DNA from: Stutzerimonas stutzeri
GTDB lineage: Bacteria; Pseudomonadota; Gammaproteobacteria; Pseudomonadales; Pseudomonadaceae
Length of the DNA stretch: 64,000 nt
Direction: 5' to 3'
NCBI RefSeq assembly: GCF_000590475.1
Contig: NZ_CP007441.1
Coordinates: 2,238,660 to 2,302,659 of the forward strand
Of this stretch, positions 52,861-61,767 are shown in pieces. The number at the start of each line of letters is the position of its first letter. Within the stretch, counting starts at the first letter, position 1. The position numbers and the translations under genes are program-made. The notes under the pieces are model-generated. The model ran no database searches, was not told where the DNA came from, and saw only the letters and a program-made list of their open reading frames with translations.

Positions 52861-53079
52861 ATGATCAACAACCAGAATGCTCAGGTCGTTGCACTCGAAT
52901 TGTGGCGCTTCTGTGCGCATTGCATAGCCATAATCGTAGTTGTAGGAGCGGTACTTATCGGTTTCCTTGGATCATGGGAGCTTGCGCTAAAGGTCGGTGT
53001 CCTGCCGCTATTGGCGCTTGTTGCGGCTGACGTATTGGCCAAGCGCACGGAGCAGGGCATTCAAGTCAGAAACTCCTGA
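52861..53079 (+). CDS. Small two-helix membrane protein
   Basis: 72 residues. AGAGGGG precedes the ATG by a good spacing. Two hydrophobic helices are predicted at about 20-40 (CIAIIVVVGAVLIGFLG) and 45-60 (VGVLPLLALVAADVLA), with a short charged tail (KRTEQGIQVRNS). I do not recognise the family. It stands alone between the aminotransferase gene and uvdE and is followed by a long inverted repeat. Confidence 0.7.
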   Translation: MINNQNAQVVALELWRFCAHCIAIIVVVGAVLIGFLGSWELALKVGVLPLLALVAADVLAKRTEQGIQVRNS

Positions 53080-53087
53080 CTGCGACA

Positions 53088-53120
53088 CCCTGCGCAAACC
53101 GTCACGGGGTTTGCGCAGGG
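53088..53120. terminator. Long inverted repeat after the small membrane protein gene
   Basis: CCCTGCGCAAACC pairs with GGTTTGCGCAGGG: a perfect 13-bp stem with a 7-nt loop, 8 bp after the small gene's stop. No T-run follows on the plus strand, so termination, if any, would need help. Confidence 0.7.
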
Positions 53121-53221
53121 ATTCACTCAAGACGTTTCGCGCCGTCCAGGCGGTCAACGCTAGTCGTGCAATCCGCAAATCCCACCCGCAATTTCCCTCC
53201 GATCCCAGCGTTGCAGCAGCG

Positions 53222-54259
53222 TTAAGGCTTTGTGCCGCTGCCCCCGTCTGCCAGGTAATCAGTGTAGTAATCAAGGGTCGCAAGATTCTTGTCTTTGGCC
53301 TCGAACATAATGTCGAATCGGTCGAGAAACTCGCGGGCGTAGAGGTTGGTCCAGCGGTTCCACATGCGCTTGCTGTGACTGTAGAGGTCGCGCTTGTTGA
53401 CCCTTTCCAGCAGGGCGGGCATTTCCAGCTTGTCGTTGGCGGAAAAACCCAACGCCATCAAGCTTTCAGGCGGCTGCGAATAATGCATGGTCGGCCGAAC
53501 GCCGCGCCAGCTGTCGATGATTCGAGCCACTCGCGCATCGTGCGGGTCGATGTAGTCGTTCTCGTTGATCCAACAATGGTGAATGTCCAGCACCACTGGC
53601 GCGAGATCGGCCAGCGACAGGCAGTCGTCGACGCCGTAGGTTTTCTCCTCGTTTTCGAATGTGATGCAGCGGCGGGCCTCCAGAGACAAGCGCGACCATA
53701 TTGCGCGTATGCCGTCTGCACCCAGGCGGCCGGCGATATGGACGTTACATTTGAAGTCCTGAAACTGCCGCCCGAAGCCCATCATGCGGATCATGTCGGC
53801 GTGGTACTCAAACTCCGCCAGGCTGTTTTCCACTACCTGCGGCTTGTCCGAGCCGAGTACGCAGTACTGGCCCGGGTGCAGCGAAAGGCGGATGCCCAGT
53901 GTTCTGGCATGGGCACCAATCTTGGAAAACCCACTTTCGATCACCTGGCGCACGTCGGGCTGGTTGTAGAAGTCCGCGACTTCGGGGTGGCTGTAAAAGG
54001 GCAGCAGGTCGCTGCTCAGGCGAAGCATGCGCAAGGGCGGCGGTAGGGTGCCAACATAGTCGAGCAGGCGCAGTTGTGCCGCCAGGTTGTGCTCGATGAT
54101 GCCGTTGAGCTTTTCCCGCGCCACCTCCTTCGACACGCTGTTGAGCCAACGCAGCGTGGTCGAGCGCGGATTGAACGCACGCTCGATGGTTTCCAGCTCC
54201 TTCAACGACTCGCTGTGGCTGGGATGGCGGTACATGCAAGCAAAACCGATTCTGAACAT
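53222..54259 (-). CDS. uvdE: UV damage endonuclease
   Basis: 345-residue UVDE/UvsE endonuclease, which nicks 5' to UV photoproducts as an alternative excision-repair entry. The chain opens MFRIGFACMY, and RLSLHPGQYCVLGSDKP near 145 and LDIHHCWINENDYIDP near 240 carry the metal-binding His/Glu/Asp residues. The start Met at 54259 matches known UVDEs. It is divergent from a UvrD-like helicase gene. UVDE is patchily distributed in bacteria, so its presence beside a helicase is notable. Confidence 0.92.
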   Translation of the reverse strand: MFRIGFACMYRHPSHSESLKELETIERAFNPRSTTLRWLNSVSKEVAREKLNGIIEHNLAAQLRLLDYVGTLPPPLRMLRLSSDLLPFYSHPEVADFYNQPDVRQVIESGFSKIGAHARTLGIRLSLHPGQYCVLGSDKPQVVENSLAEFEYHADMIRMMGFGRQFQDFKCNVHIAGRLGADGIRAIWSRLSLEARRCITFENEEKTYGVDDCLSLADLAPVVLDIHHCWINENDYIDPHDARVARIIDSWRGVRPTMHYSQPPESLMALGFSANDKLEMPALLERVNKRDLYSHSKRMWNRWTNLYAREFLDRFDIMFEAKDKNLATLDYYTDYLADGGSGTKP

Positions 54260-54648
54260 AACGACCTTATTGAGCAGCACCCCCGTGAGCGGGTGTTGCA
54301 GATGGCTGTTCTGGTTAGTGCTCAGACGGTGCACGGCGTGCCGTGAATCTGACGAACGTCAACGGTAATGCAGGCACCACAACTGATCCCATCGGCAGCG
54401 CCGAGCGCGAGACGCTGCTCTCGTGCTGGACGTTTGCGGCTGCGGCATGAGGCGCGTGGCACTCAATCGGCATCAGCTAAGACACGTGGTATTGCCACTG
54501 CGCAAATACGGTTCGCTTGCAGCAAGGCATGCCGAGCTTTGCAGGCGCGTGGGCCTCTCAGGCGCTGACCGTTCTTCGTTCTACGGTCAGTCGCCGGTGA
54601 AAAACCCTTACCATATCAACCATCTGTTGATGCCCCGGTTGGTTTTTC
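54260..54648. other. Intergenic gap with one leader hairpin
   Basis: 389 bp between divergent uvdE and the helicase gene; no gene is supported. GCAGCACCC (54274) pairs with GGGTGTTGC (to 54299) with one wobble, forming a hairpin in the likely uvdE leader. I found no SOS box with the usual CTG-N10-CAG spacing that convinced me. Confidence 0.55.
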
Positions 54649-56634
54649 ATGTTGTCTGCCGTCAAGCGCTACAAGCTTCTGCTGTCTGGAGCCCTGGCGC
54701 GTTGCTTCCCTCGTACATCAGCCTATTTGCAGTCAGAGGATGAGTTGGTGTTGCGGCGCTGGCCCAGCGCTACGCCCAACACCGTCAAGCGGACGGCCAA
54801 GCAAGCTGGCATCCCGTCGGGCAAGGTCAGTCGCACACCCAAGCAATCAGCCGGGACGAAGGCTGCCAAACCCCGGTCGACAACACCACGCAAGGCTCCC
54901 AGCGAAGGCATTTATGGACCGGCGAAGCTGGCGGTAGACGACCAGCAGGTCCAGGCAATGCGCTTGCGAGTCGGTCGTGCAGTCGATGCGGGTGTGATCT
55001 GTGCCCCTTCAGACGAACAATGGGCAATGATACTCAGCGACAGCCCTGTGACGCGGATCTTTGCCGGTGCCGGCTCAGGCAAGTCCACCACGCTGGTGCT
55101 GCGGGTGGTCTTCATGCTCTGCCATCTGGGCGTCGCGCCGGAGCGGCTGACGGTAATTTCCTTTACCAACGCCTCCTGTGCGCAACTGCGCGAGCAACTG
55201 ATTCGGGTGCTGGGGTTCTGGAACTTCGATTTCGACCCGGCCAGCGCGCGCCAATGCGTGCGGACCTTCCATTCGGCGATGGCGGTATTGGCCAAGGACG
55301 TGCTGGGCAGGCCGGTCTGGTTCGAGCAATTGGACGAGAAGGGCGCGTCACCCATCGACCTGGACAATCCATTGACCTCCTCGCGCTTACGGCCTGCTCA
55401 GCAGCGCCTGCTGAAACAGGCCTACCAGAGCTGCTACGCCGAAGATCAGGATTTCCGCTTGCGCGTGCACGAGTTGCTGCAGTTGCCGCTGCCGGACGCC
55501 TCGAAGAACAAGCGCGTTCCCAAAGCGCCGCTAGACAGCTTCAAACTGGCTGGCGAGTTCACCCCGGTGCCGCTGTTCGAGGCCTTCTACGTGCAAGCCG
55601 GCTTCATCGAGAGCATTGGCATCCGGATCGAACAGATGCAACCGGAGCGGATGGATTGCTCTGGGGCTGAACGTGTTTTCATCGAAGCGCTAGGGCTGTT
55701 CTGGAAGCATTTCCAGGCGCTTCTGGACAGTCAAGGGTTGACGACCTTCAACGGAGCTTTTCAGACGTTGACCCAGCGCTTGGCGACATCCGATCGCAAC
55801 CTGTCGTCCGCCGCGCTGGCACCGTTCAGCCATCTGCTGATCGATGAATTCCAGGACATCTCGCCGCAGATCGTACAGTGGCTGCAGGCGCTGCATCGTG
55901 CACTGGCGCGCCAGGGCGAAACCGTGAGTCTGATGGCCATCGGCGATGACTGGCAGTCGATCTATGGCTGGCGTGGCAGTTCGCCGGAACTGTTCATGGA
56001 TTTCGACAAGTACTTTCCCGGTCGCGGCGCATCGAAGAAGAGCCGGGTGATGATGCTCGAGACCAACTATCGCTCGATCGAACCGGTCATTCGCGATGGC
56101 GAAGCGGTGCTGAGCGGCGTGGCATCCAAGCAGGCGAAGACCAGCCAGGCCGCCAAGGCGATACAGCCAGGGGACCATGGCGTGAAGCTGGTGACCCGCT
56201 TCGACGTGAAGGCGCAACTGCCGGATCTGATCCGTGAGATCAACGCCCAGTGTGAACACGTCGCCAAGCGCCCGAACGCGGACCGCAACGCGGTATTGGT
56301 GCTTAGCCGACGTAACGAGCCCTTGCGGGCCATCGAGGCGCTGCTGGACCGCAAGTTGCCGGTCAAGACATACACCATCCATCGCGCCAAGGGCCTGCAA
56401 GCCGAGGTCGCGATCATCGTCGATGATTGCCTGCCGGCAGAGCGTCATCCACTGCGCAATGCGCTGTATGCCTACTGCGGGTTCTTTCGTAACAGCTACG
56501 ACCAAGCCATGGCCGACGAGGGGCTGCGCCTGGCCTACGTGGCGATCACCCGTGGCGTTAGCCGGGTGTTCTGGTACACGCACAAACCCCAGGGCGCAAC
56601 CCGGCTGCTGGCCGGCCGAGCAAAGAGCCGGTAG
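54649..56634 (+). CDS. UvrD-like superfamily I DNA helicase
   Basis: 661 residues. The N-terminal ~110 residues carry a Lys/Arg/Pro/Thr-rich disordered linker (about 42-87). Walker A is AGAGSGKSTT at 140-149, motif II LLIDEFQDIS near 400, motif III GDDWQSIYGWRGS near 430 and motif VI RLAYVAITRG near 625. It lacks the long 2B subdomain of full-size UvrD. 3'-5' unwinding is expected from family. It is a likely partner of the divergent uvdE. The start at 54649 is the first in-frame ATG; a later start before the linker is possible. Confidence 0.88.
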   Translation: MLSAVKRYKLLLSGALARCFPRTSAYLQSEDELVLRRWPSATPNTVKRTAKQAGIPSGKVSRTPKQSAGTKAAKPRSTTPRKAPSEGIYGPAKLAVDDQQVQAMRLRVGRAVDAGVICAPSDEQWAMILSDSPVTRIFAGAGSGKSTTLVLRVVFMLCHLGVAPERLTVISFTNASCAQLREQLIRVLGFWNFDFDPASARQCVRTFHSAMAVLAKDVLGRPVWFEQLDEKGASPIDLDNPLTSSRLRPAQQRLLKQAYQSCYAEDQDFRLRVHELLQLPLPDASKNKRVPKAPLDSFKLAGEFTPVPLFEAFYVQAGFIESIGIRIEQMQPERMDCSGAERVFIEALGLFWKHFQALLDSQGLTTFNGAFQTLTQRLATSDRNLSSAALAPFSHLLIDEFQDISPQIVQWLQALHRALARQGETVSLMAIGDDWQSIYGWRGSSPELFMDFDKYFPGRGASKKSRVMMLETNYRSIEPVIRDGEAVLSGVASKQAKTSQAAKAIQPGDHGVKLVTRFDVKAQLPDLIREINAQCEHVAKRPNADRNAVLVLSRRNEPLRAIEALLDRKLPVKTYTIHRAKGLQAEVAIIVDDCLPAERHPLRNALYAYCGFFRNSYDQAMADEGLRLAYVAITRGVSRVFWYTHKPQGATRLLAGRAKSR

Positions 56635-56658
56635 CGATGATCGTTCAATAGCATCGCA

Positions 56659-56700
56659 ACGCTAGCTGATGTCACCGGTTTACAGCTAGCGTGCAGGTTT
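56659..56700 (+). terminator. Terminator after the helicase gene
   Basis: ACGCTAGCTG (56659-56668) pairs perfectly with CAGCTAGCGT (56683-56692) around a 14-nt loop, then TTTT at 56697. It is placed 24 bp beyond the helicase stop and before the GST gene. Confidence 0.75.
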
Positions 56701-56735
56701 TGGCGCGCAGCGCTGGCAGACGAGAGGGTAGATGA

Positions 56736-57356
56736 ATGGTGAAGCTCTGGGGTCGGGTCAATTCAACCAACGTGAAAAAGGCGCTGTGGTGTCTGGAAGA
56801 ACTCGGTGTGCCCTATACACGCGTCGACGCCGGTGGCGCGTTCGGTGTAGTGGGTGAGGCCGATTATGCTGCGATGAACCCGAATCGGCTGGTGCCTTGC
56901 CTGCAGGATGGCGAACTGGTGCTGTGGGAGTCCAACGCCATCGTCCGCTACCTCGCGGCGCAATATGGTCAAGAAGCGCTATGGAATGCCGACCCGCGCC
57001 GGCGTGCCGAAGCGGATAAATGGATGGACTGGGTGACCTCATCCTTGGCCGCAGCCTTCCGCCCGCTGTTCTGGAACATCGTGCGCACCGCTCCGGAACA
57101 ACGCGACATGGCAGCGGTACAGGCGGCGCTGGCGGAATGCGGCAAGCTGCTGGCGATTGCCGATCAGACGCTCTCCGAGCAACCCTATCTGTCCGGTGCC
57201 TCACTCGGCATGGGCGACATTCCGTTGGGATGCTTCACCTATGCGTGGTTCGAGATGCCGATCGAGCGACCGGACCTGCCGCACCTGCGCAACTGGTATG
57301 AGCGCCTACAGCAGCGTCCGGCGTATCAGGCCGCGGTGGCGACGCCGCTGACCTGA
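56736..57356 (+). CDS. Glutathione S-transferase
   Basis: 206 residues. The N-terminal thioredoxin-like domain has WGRVNSTNVKKALWCLEELG (catalytic Ser region 8-12), cis-Pro in RLVPCLQDGELVLWESNAI near 50-68, and the all-helical C-terminal domain follows. Cytosolic GST of the theta/beta-like bacterial type; the substrate is unknown. It ends 6 bp before the convergent LysR gene. Confidence 0.88.
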   Translation: MVKLWGRVNSTNVKKALWCLEELGVPYTRVDAGGAFGVVGEADYAAMNPNRLVPCLQDGELVLWESNAIVRYLAAQYGQEALWNADPRRRAEADKWMDWVTSSLAAAFRPLFWNIVRTAPEQRDMAAVQAALAECGKLLAIADQTLSEQPYLSGASLGMGDIPLGCFTYAWFEMPIERPDLPHLRNWYERLQQRPAYQAAVATPLT

Positions 57357-57362
57357 TCGGGC

Positions 57363-58274
57363 TCAACGACCGCAGGATTCGTTGGTCAACCAATCCAGGA
57401 AGGCCTTCACCGGCGGGTGGCGCTCGCGGCCGGGGACGCAGAGCGCCGTGTAGGACGCGCCGGGCACGGTAATGTCACCGCGGTAGGGCTGTAACAGCCC
57501 CATTGCCAGACTTTGTGATACCAGCACGTTGCTCGCCAGCACCAAGCCCTGTCCGGCAATGGCAGCTTGCAGGGCGTAGTGCTCCTCGTCATATTCACGC
57601 AGCTCGGCGGTGTCCATCCATGGCTCGCCCGCAGCCTCGCACCAGGCTTTCCAGCTGCGATCGTAGAGCTGTGAATTGCGCCAGCGCACGGTAATCAGGG
57701 TCAGCCGCTCGGGGTCGAGCGAGGCCAGCAAACCCGGTGCGCCATAGACGCCGAAACACTCGTCGAGCAGGCATTGGCTGTGCAAGCTAGGGCGATCGTT
57801 ATAGCCATAGCGGATCACCAGATCGATGCTGGCATCCTGATTCAGATCGAGCAATTCGGTGCTGGTCTCGACACGCACCTTGATGCCGGGATGAGCCTGA
57901 TAGAAGTGGCCGAGCCGCGGGATCAACCAGAGCGCGGCGAAGGCCGGCGTCGTGGACAGCGTCAGGCTGCCGGTACTGGGCTGGGGACGCAGATGGTCGA
58001 CCGTCTGCACGACCTCCAGCAGCGCCCCGTGCAGACTGCGAAACAGCCGCTCACCGCAATCGGTCAACCGCACGCCGCGGGCCATTCGCTGAAACAACGG
58101 CACGCCCAGCCAGCCTTCGAGCAGCTTGATCTGATGGGAAACGGCAGTGGGTGTTACCGCGAGCTCCTCGGCGGCCGCCTTGAAGCTCTTCAGCCGCGCC
58201 GCCGATTCGAAGGTGCGCAATGCGGTAAGTGGCAGATTCGCAAACATATCGATGCTCAGCTGAATTGAATTCAT
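57363..58274 (-). CDS. LysR-family regulator (GcvA-like)
   Basis: 303 residues: winged HTH (FANLPLTALRTFESAARLKS and VTPTAVSHQIKLLEGWLGVP, about 10-65) and an effector-binding domain. The common family start is the Met at 58247 (MFANLPL); the listed start adds nine residues and neither has a clear ribosome site. Glycine-cleavage GcvA-like regulators share this N-terminus. It is divergent from the azoreductase-SMR pair, which is its most likely target. Confidence 0.85.
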   Translation of the reverse strand: MNSIQLSIDMFANLPLTALRTFESAARLKSFKAAAEELAVTPTAVSHQIKLLEGWLGVPLFQRMARGVRLTDCGERLFRSLHGALLEVVQTVDHLRPQPSTGSLTLSTTPAFAALWLIPRLGHFYQAHPGIKVRVETSTELLDLNQDASIDLVIRYGYNDRPSLHSQCLLDECFGVYGAPGLLASLDPERLTLITVRWRNSQLYDRSWKAWCEAAGEPWMDTAELREYDEEHYALQAAIAGQGLVLASNVLVSQSLAMGLLQPYRGDITVPGASYTALCVPGRERHPPVKAFLDWLTNESCGR

Positions 58275-58364
58275 CTCGCAAGAGTATTGCTCATTTGTCG
58301 CTCACGACGACAGCCAATAACTTGGCTTCTGCAGCCGCACCGGCGCGGCGTACGGAGGTCATTG

Positions 58365-59000
58365 ATGAAAAAAATTCTAGCTGTACAAGGTAGTCCGCGA
58401 GGCGATCGCTCACATTCACGGCGCTTGCTCGATCACTTCATCGAGGCGCTGACAGCCGAGCAGCATGGCGCCGAAATTACTCGTCGGGAGGTGGGCCGCG
58501 TTACATTGCCCGCGGTAACCGAGGGCTGGGTTGCATCCGCCTTTCACGATCCGCATACCCGTTCCGCGACGATGCAGGCGGACCTCGCTCTCAGCGATGA
58601 ACTGGTCGATGAGCTGCTCGCCACGGATCGCCTGGTCATCGCCGCACCCATGTACAACTTCGGTGTTCCCAGCGGGGTGAAGGCCTGGATCGACCAGATC
58701 GTGCGCATCGGCCGGACCTTCGACTTCACCCCGGAGGATCCGGCGAGCCAGTACAAATCGCGGGTCCTGGGTAAGCGCGGATTGATCATTACCACCCGAG
58801 GTGATCGCGGCTACGGTCCGGACGGTGTGAACGCGCACCTCAACCATGCCGACACCCATCTGCGCGATGTGCTGGGGCTGATCGGCATTACCGACGTCGA
58901 AGTGGTTGCGGTGGAGAATGATGAATTCGGTGGGATGGCATTCGAAGATTCCTACCGGGCTGCGCAGCGACGTCTGGCTCAATTGGCGATGGACTTCTGA
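58365..59000 (+). CDS. azoR: FMN-dependent NADH-azoreductase
   Basis: 211-residue flavodoxin-fold quinone/azo reductase. SPRGDRSHSRRL near 10 binds FMN phosphate, APMYNFGVPSGVKAWIDQI near 103 and TTRGDRGYG near 145 are AzoR signatures. It reduces quinones and azo dyes by two electrons, often for thiol/electrophile stress. I chose the start at 58365 because ACGGAGG lies 6 nt upstream. Its stop overlaps the next start by one base (TGATG), so an efflux gene is co-translated. Confidence 0.9.
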   Translation: MKKILAVQGSPRGDRSHSRRLLDHFIEALTAEQHGAEITRREVGRVTLPAVTEGWVASAFHDPHTRSATMQADLALSDELVDELLATDRLVIAAPMYNFGVPSGVKAWIDQIVRIGRTFDFTPEDPASQYKSRVLGKRGLIITTRGDRGYGPDGVNAHLNHADTHLRDVLGLIGITDVEVVAVENDEFGGMAFEDSYRAAQRRLAQLAMDF

Positions 59001-59311
59001 TGGCCAGCGGCTGGGCATTCCTCCTGCTGGCAGCGGGCTTCGAGGTGCTGTTCGCGATGTCGATGAAGTATGCCGAGGGTTTCACTCGGCTGCTTCCCAG
59101 TGGCTTGGTGGTCGTCGGCGCTAGCGCGGGGATTTATTTCCTGACCTTGGCGTTGCGCGATCTGCCGGTCAGCATCGCCTATCCCATCTGGACCGGTATC
59201 GGCACGCTCGGCACGGTGTTGCTGGGCGCCTTGCTACTGGGCGAGGCGCTGACACCGCTGAAGCTCGTGTCGGTCGCGCTGATCGTGGCGGGCATCGCCG
59301 GACTCAAGTAG
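59000..59311 (+). CDS. SMR-family small multidrug/guanidinium exporter
   Basis: 103-residue four-helix drug/metabolite transporter. The essential membrane Glu is residue 15 in AAGFEVLFAMSMK, and SIAYPIWTGIGTLGTVLLG near 62 and GEALTPLKLVSVALIVAGIA near 80 are SMR motifs. The GIGTLGT pattern is close to the guanidinium exporter (SugE/Gdx) branch; EmrE-like drug export cannot be ruled out. It is coupled to azoR. Confidence 0.9.
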   Translation: MASGWAFLLLAAGFEVLFAMSMKYAEGFTRLLPSGLVVVGASAGIYFLTLALRDLPVSIAYPIWTGIGTLGTVLLGALLLGEALTPLKLVSVALIVAGIAGLK

Positions 59312-59332
59312 GGCAGCGATTGCTGACTGCAT

Positions 59333-60040
59333 TCACGCGGCCGGTCCGGCAAAGCTGATGCCGGTGCGCGAGGCGGCCGCTCGTATGTGAGCCTGCATCG
59401 CTTTCTGTGCGGTGGCCGGTGCGTGGCGCGACAGGGCGCGGAGAATCCTGCGATGTTCCTGCCAGGTTTCCATGGCCCGTTCGGGGCGGATGAAAGGCAG
59501 CTTCTGGCTTTCCAGGTAGATGTCGGAGCGACTGGTCAGGATATCGAGAATTGCCTGGTTGCCGGCGGCACGGAGAATCAGCCGATGAAAATCGAAATCC
59601 AGCGCCGCTGCAGGTTCGAATGCTTGAGCGAGCAATTCCAGACGCATTGCTCCGACGTTATCGCTCAAAGCGTCCAGTTCGTCGCTGCTCAGCACCAGAG
59701 CGGCGAGACTCGCTGCGAAACCCTCCAGAGCGAAGCGCAGCTGGAAGGTATCCGCTGCTGAAACCTGTGTTGCAAACGGCCATCCCACAGCCGGTTCAGT
59801 ATTGGCCTCACGGCCTGGCTGCTCCTGAATGAACACGCCTTTGCCCGGCTGGATGCGCACCAGCCCAAGCGCACTGAGCGAAGAAAGCGCTTCACGCAGC
59901 GAGGCGCGACTGACGCCGAAGCGCACGGCCAACTCACGCTGCGACGGCAGGGCATCCCCAGGTTGATAGGCATCGTCTTCGATCAGCCGGCGGATCGAGG
60001 CAAACGCATACTCGGGGACTGCTCGGTTGATGGATTGCAT
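59333..60040 (-). CDS. FadR-type (GntR/FCD) regulator
   Basis: 235 residues: N-terminal winged helix (LPSQRELAVRFGVSRASLRE and ALSSLSALGLVRIQPGKGVF, about 31-72) and an all-helical FCD effector domain. The frame could run upstream, but the Met at 60040 gives the normal family opening (PEYAFASIRRLIEDDAYQPG). It is divergent from the amino-acid ABC operon and probably its regulator, in the way FCD proteins control neighbouring transport or catabolic genes. Confidence 0.9.
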   Translation of the reverse strand: MQSINRAVPEYAFASIRRLIEDDAYQPGDALPSQRELAVRFGVSRASLREALSSLSALGLVRIQPGKGVFIQEQPGREANTEPAVGWPFATQVSAADTFQLRFALEGFAASLAALVLSSDELDALSDNVGAMRLELLAQAFEPAAALDFDFHRLILRAAGNQAILDILTSRSDIYLESQKLPFIRPERAMETWQEHRRILRALSRHAPATAQKAMQAHIRAAASRTGISFAGPAA

Positions 60041-60233
60041 GGGCAAGGCTCTATTCAAGGACGGATATTCAATGGTTGGCGTCAGCTGCTTGTTTGTACC
60101 GTCATACCGCACCGCAATAAGGCGACACCGCGCCGCAACGGGGCGAAACACCAGTAAGTCGGGCCTTAACTGTTCAGACCAGTCGTACCAGCTGGGGCGC
60201 GCCCCCCCCGCTGGCAAGGGCGTCGCTGCTCCG

Positions 60234-60250
60234 CTGGCATGACGCGTGCA
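60234..60250 (+). promoter_or_regulatory. Candidate sigma-54 promoter
   Basis: CTGGCATGACGCGTGCA keeps the invariant GG-N10-GC spacing. It differs from the consensus YTGGCACGRNNNTTGCW at two positions. Transcription would start about 12 bp after the GC and lead into the polar amino-acid transporter, whose start codon is at 60288. No sequence test of enhancer sites was possible by eye. Confidence 0.5.
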
Positions 60251-60287
60251 AAGCCGATGCCGTCTTCCATACCATCGGAGCTCCATC

Positions 60288-61073
60288 ATGCTCAACGCGA
60301 CCCGCTCATTGATCACCGCCCTGTGCCTGGGCATCACGCTGGCAAGCGCCGCGGCCGCTGCGGACGGCCTGGAGGACATCACCCAGCGCGGTGTGCTGAA
60401 GGTGGCAGTGCCGCAGGATTTCCCGCCGTTCGGTTCGGTAGGCCCCGACCTGCAGCCGCGCGGCCTGGATATTGATACCGCGCAGCTGCTGGCAGACAAG
60501 CTGAACGTCAAGCTCGAGCTGACCGCGCTCAATAGCACCAACCGGATCCCATTTCTCACGACCGGCAAAGTCGATCTGGTGGTGTCGAGCCTCGGCAAGA
60601 ATGCCGAGCGTGAGCAGGTGATCGATTTCTCCAATGCCTATGCGCCGTTCTACCTGGGTGTGTTCGGACCGGAGGAGACCGAAGTGGCGAGCATCGGCGA
60701 CCTGGATGGCAAGACGATCAGCGTCACCCGTGGCTCGGTCGAAGACATCGAGCTGAGCGACGCTGCACCGAAGGGTGCGACCCTCAAACGCTTCGAAGAC
60801 AACAATTCGACCATCGCAGCCTACCTCTCCGGGCAGGTCGACCTGATTGCCAGCGGCAACGTGGTCATGGCAGCGATCGCCGAGCGCAATCCCAAGCGAC
60901 TTCCGGTAATGAAGCTCAACCTCAAGAACTCGCCCACCTATGTCGGCATGAACAAGAACGAGCCGGCCTTGCTGGCGAAGGTCAACGCCATCATCGCGAC
61001 CGCCAAACAGGACGGTAGCCTGAGCGCGATCAGCGAGAAATGGCTGAAGCAACCCCTTCCGTCCGACCTGTAA
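60288..61073 (+). CDS. Polar amino-acid ABC transporter binding protein
   Basis: 261 residues: signal peptide about 1-26 ending AAAA, then the periplasmic type II (HisJ/GlnH) fold: TQRGVLKVAVPQDFPPFGSV at 34-53, GLDIDTAQLLADKL near 62 and DLVVSSLGKNAEREQVIDFS near 93. Candidate ligand residues occur near the RGSVEDIEL loop; the amino acid bound is unknown. GGAG lies 7 nt before the ATG. First gene of a four-gene operon; FadR-type regulator divergent. Confidence 0.92.
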   Translation: MLNATRSLITALCLGITLASAAAAADGLEDITQRGVLKVAVPQDFPPFGSVGPDLQPRGLDIDTAQLLADKLNVKLELTALNSTNRIPFLTTGKVDLVVSSLGKNAEREQVIDFSNAYAPFYLGVFGPEETEVASIGDLDGKTISVTRGSVEDIELSDAAPKGATLKRFEDNNSTIAAYLSGQVDLIASGNVVMAAIAERNPKRLPVMKLNLKNSPTYVGMNKNEPALLAKVNAIIATAKQDGSLSAISEKWLKQPLPSDL

Positions 61074-61101
61074 GGACACTTACCGGAGCGGGAGATCGAC
61101 C

Positions 61102-61767
61102 ATGGCTTATCAGCTGGAATTCGGACCGGTCCTGGTGAACGCCGACGTGCTGCTACAGGGCGCATTGTTCACCCTGGGCCTGACCGCCATTGGCACCTTG
61201 CTGGGCGTGGGACTGGGGATCGTTGGGGCGCTGGTGAGCGGCTGGCAGATCCGGCCGTTCAACTATCTGTTCGGGCTCTACGTCGAGCTGATCCGCAACA
61301 CTCCCTTCATCGTCCAGCTGTTCTTCATCTTTTTCGGATTGCCGGCGTTGGGGTTTCGTCTCAATGAATGGGAAGCCGCGGTGCTGGCGATGGTGATCAA
61401 TCTGGGCGCGTATTCCACCGAGATTATCCGGGCCGGAATCCAGGCGATTCCCTACGGGCAAATCGAAGCGGCATCAGCGCTGGCGCTGACCCGCATGGAG
61501 ACCTTCCGCCATGTGGTGCTGCGCCCAGCACTGGCCAAGGTCTGGCCGGCGCTGTCGAGCCAGATCATCATCGTCATGCTCGGATCGGCGGTTTGTTCGC
61601 AGATTTCCACCGAAGAGCTGACCTTCGCCGCCAACTTCATCCAGTCGCGCAACTTCCGCGCCTTCGAAACCTATCTGGTGACCACCTTGCTGTATCTGGC
61701 GATGGCGATCCTGATCAGGCAATTGCTTGGGTGGATCGGCCGGCGTTACATCGTGGGGGCGCGCTGA
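61102..61767 (+). CDS. Polar amino-acid ABC permease, first subunit
   Basis: 221-residue His/Glu/Gln/Arg-type membrane permease with about five helices. The EAA loop EAASALALTRMETFRHVVLRPAL near 128 contacts the ATPase, and YVELIRNTPFIVQLFFIFFG near 63 is the family N-terminal motif. Its stop overlaps the second permease start by one base. Confidence 0.92.
   Translation: MAYQLEFGPVLVNADVLLQGALFTLGLTAIGTLLGVGLGIVGALVSGWQIRPFNYLFGLYVELIRNTPFIVQLFFIFFGLPALGFRLNEWEAAVLAMVINLGAYSTEIIRAGIQAIPYGQIEAASALALTRMETFRHVVLRPALAKVWPALSSQIIIVMLGSAVCSQISTEELTFAANFIQSRNFRAFETYLVTTLLYLAMAILIRQLLGWIGRRYIVGAR

Noticed and set aside
54423..54743. Possible small gene before the helicase
   Set aside because: Frame overlaps the helicase start, is Cys/Arg-rich without a domain, and no ribosome site is visible.
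60211..60229. A second GG-N10-GC element (CTGGCAAGGGCGTCGCT) near the amino-acid transporter
   Set aside because: The -12 half lacks TTGC resemblance and the site is further from the gene; the element at 60234 is better.
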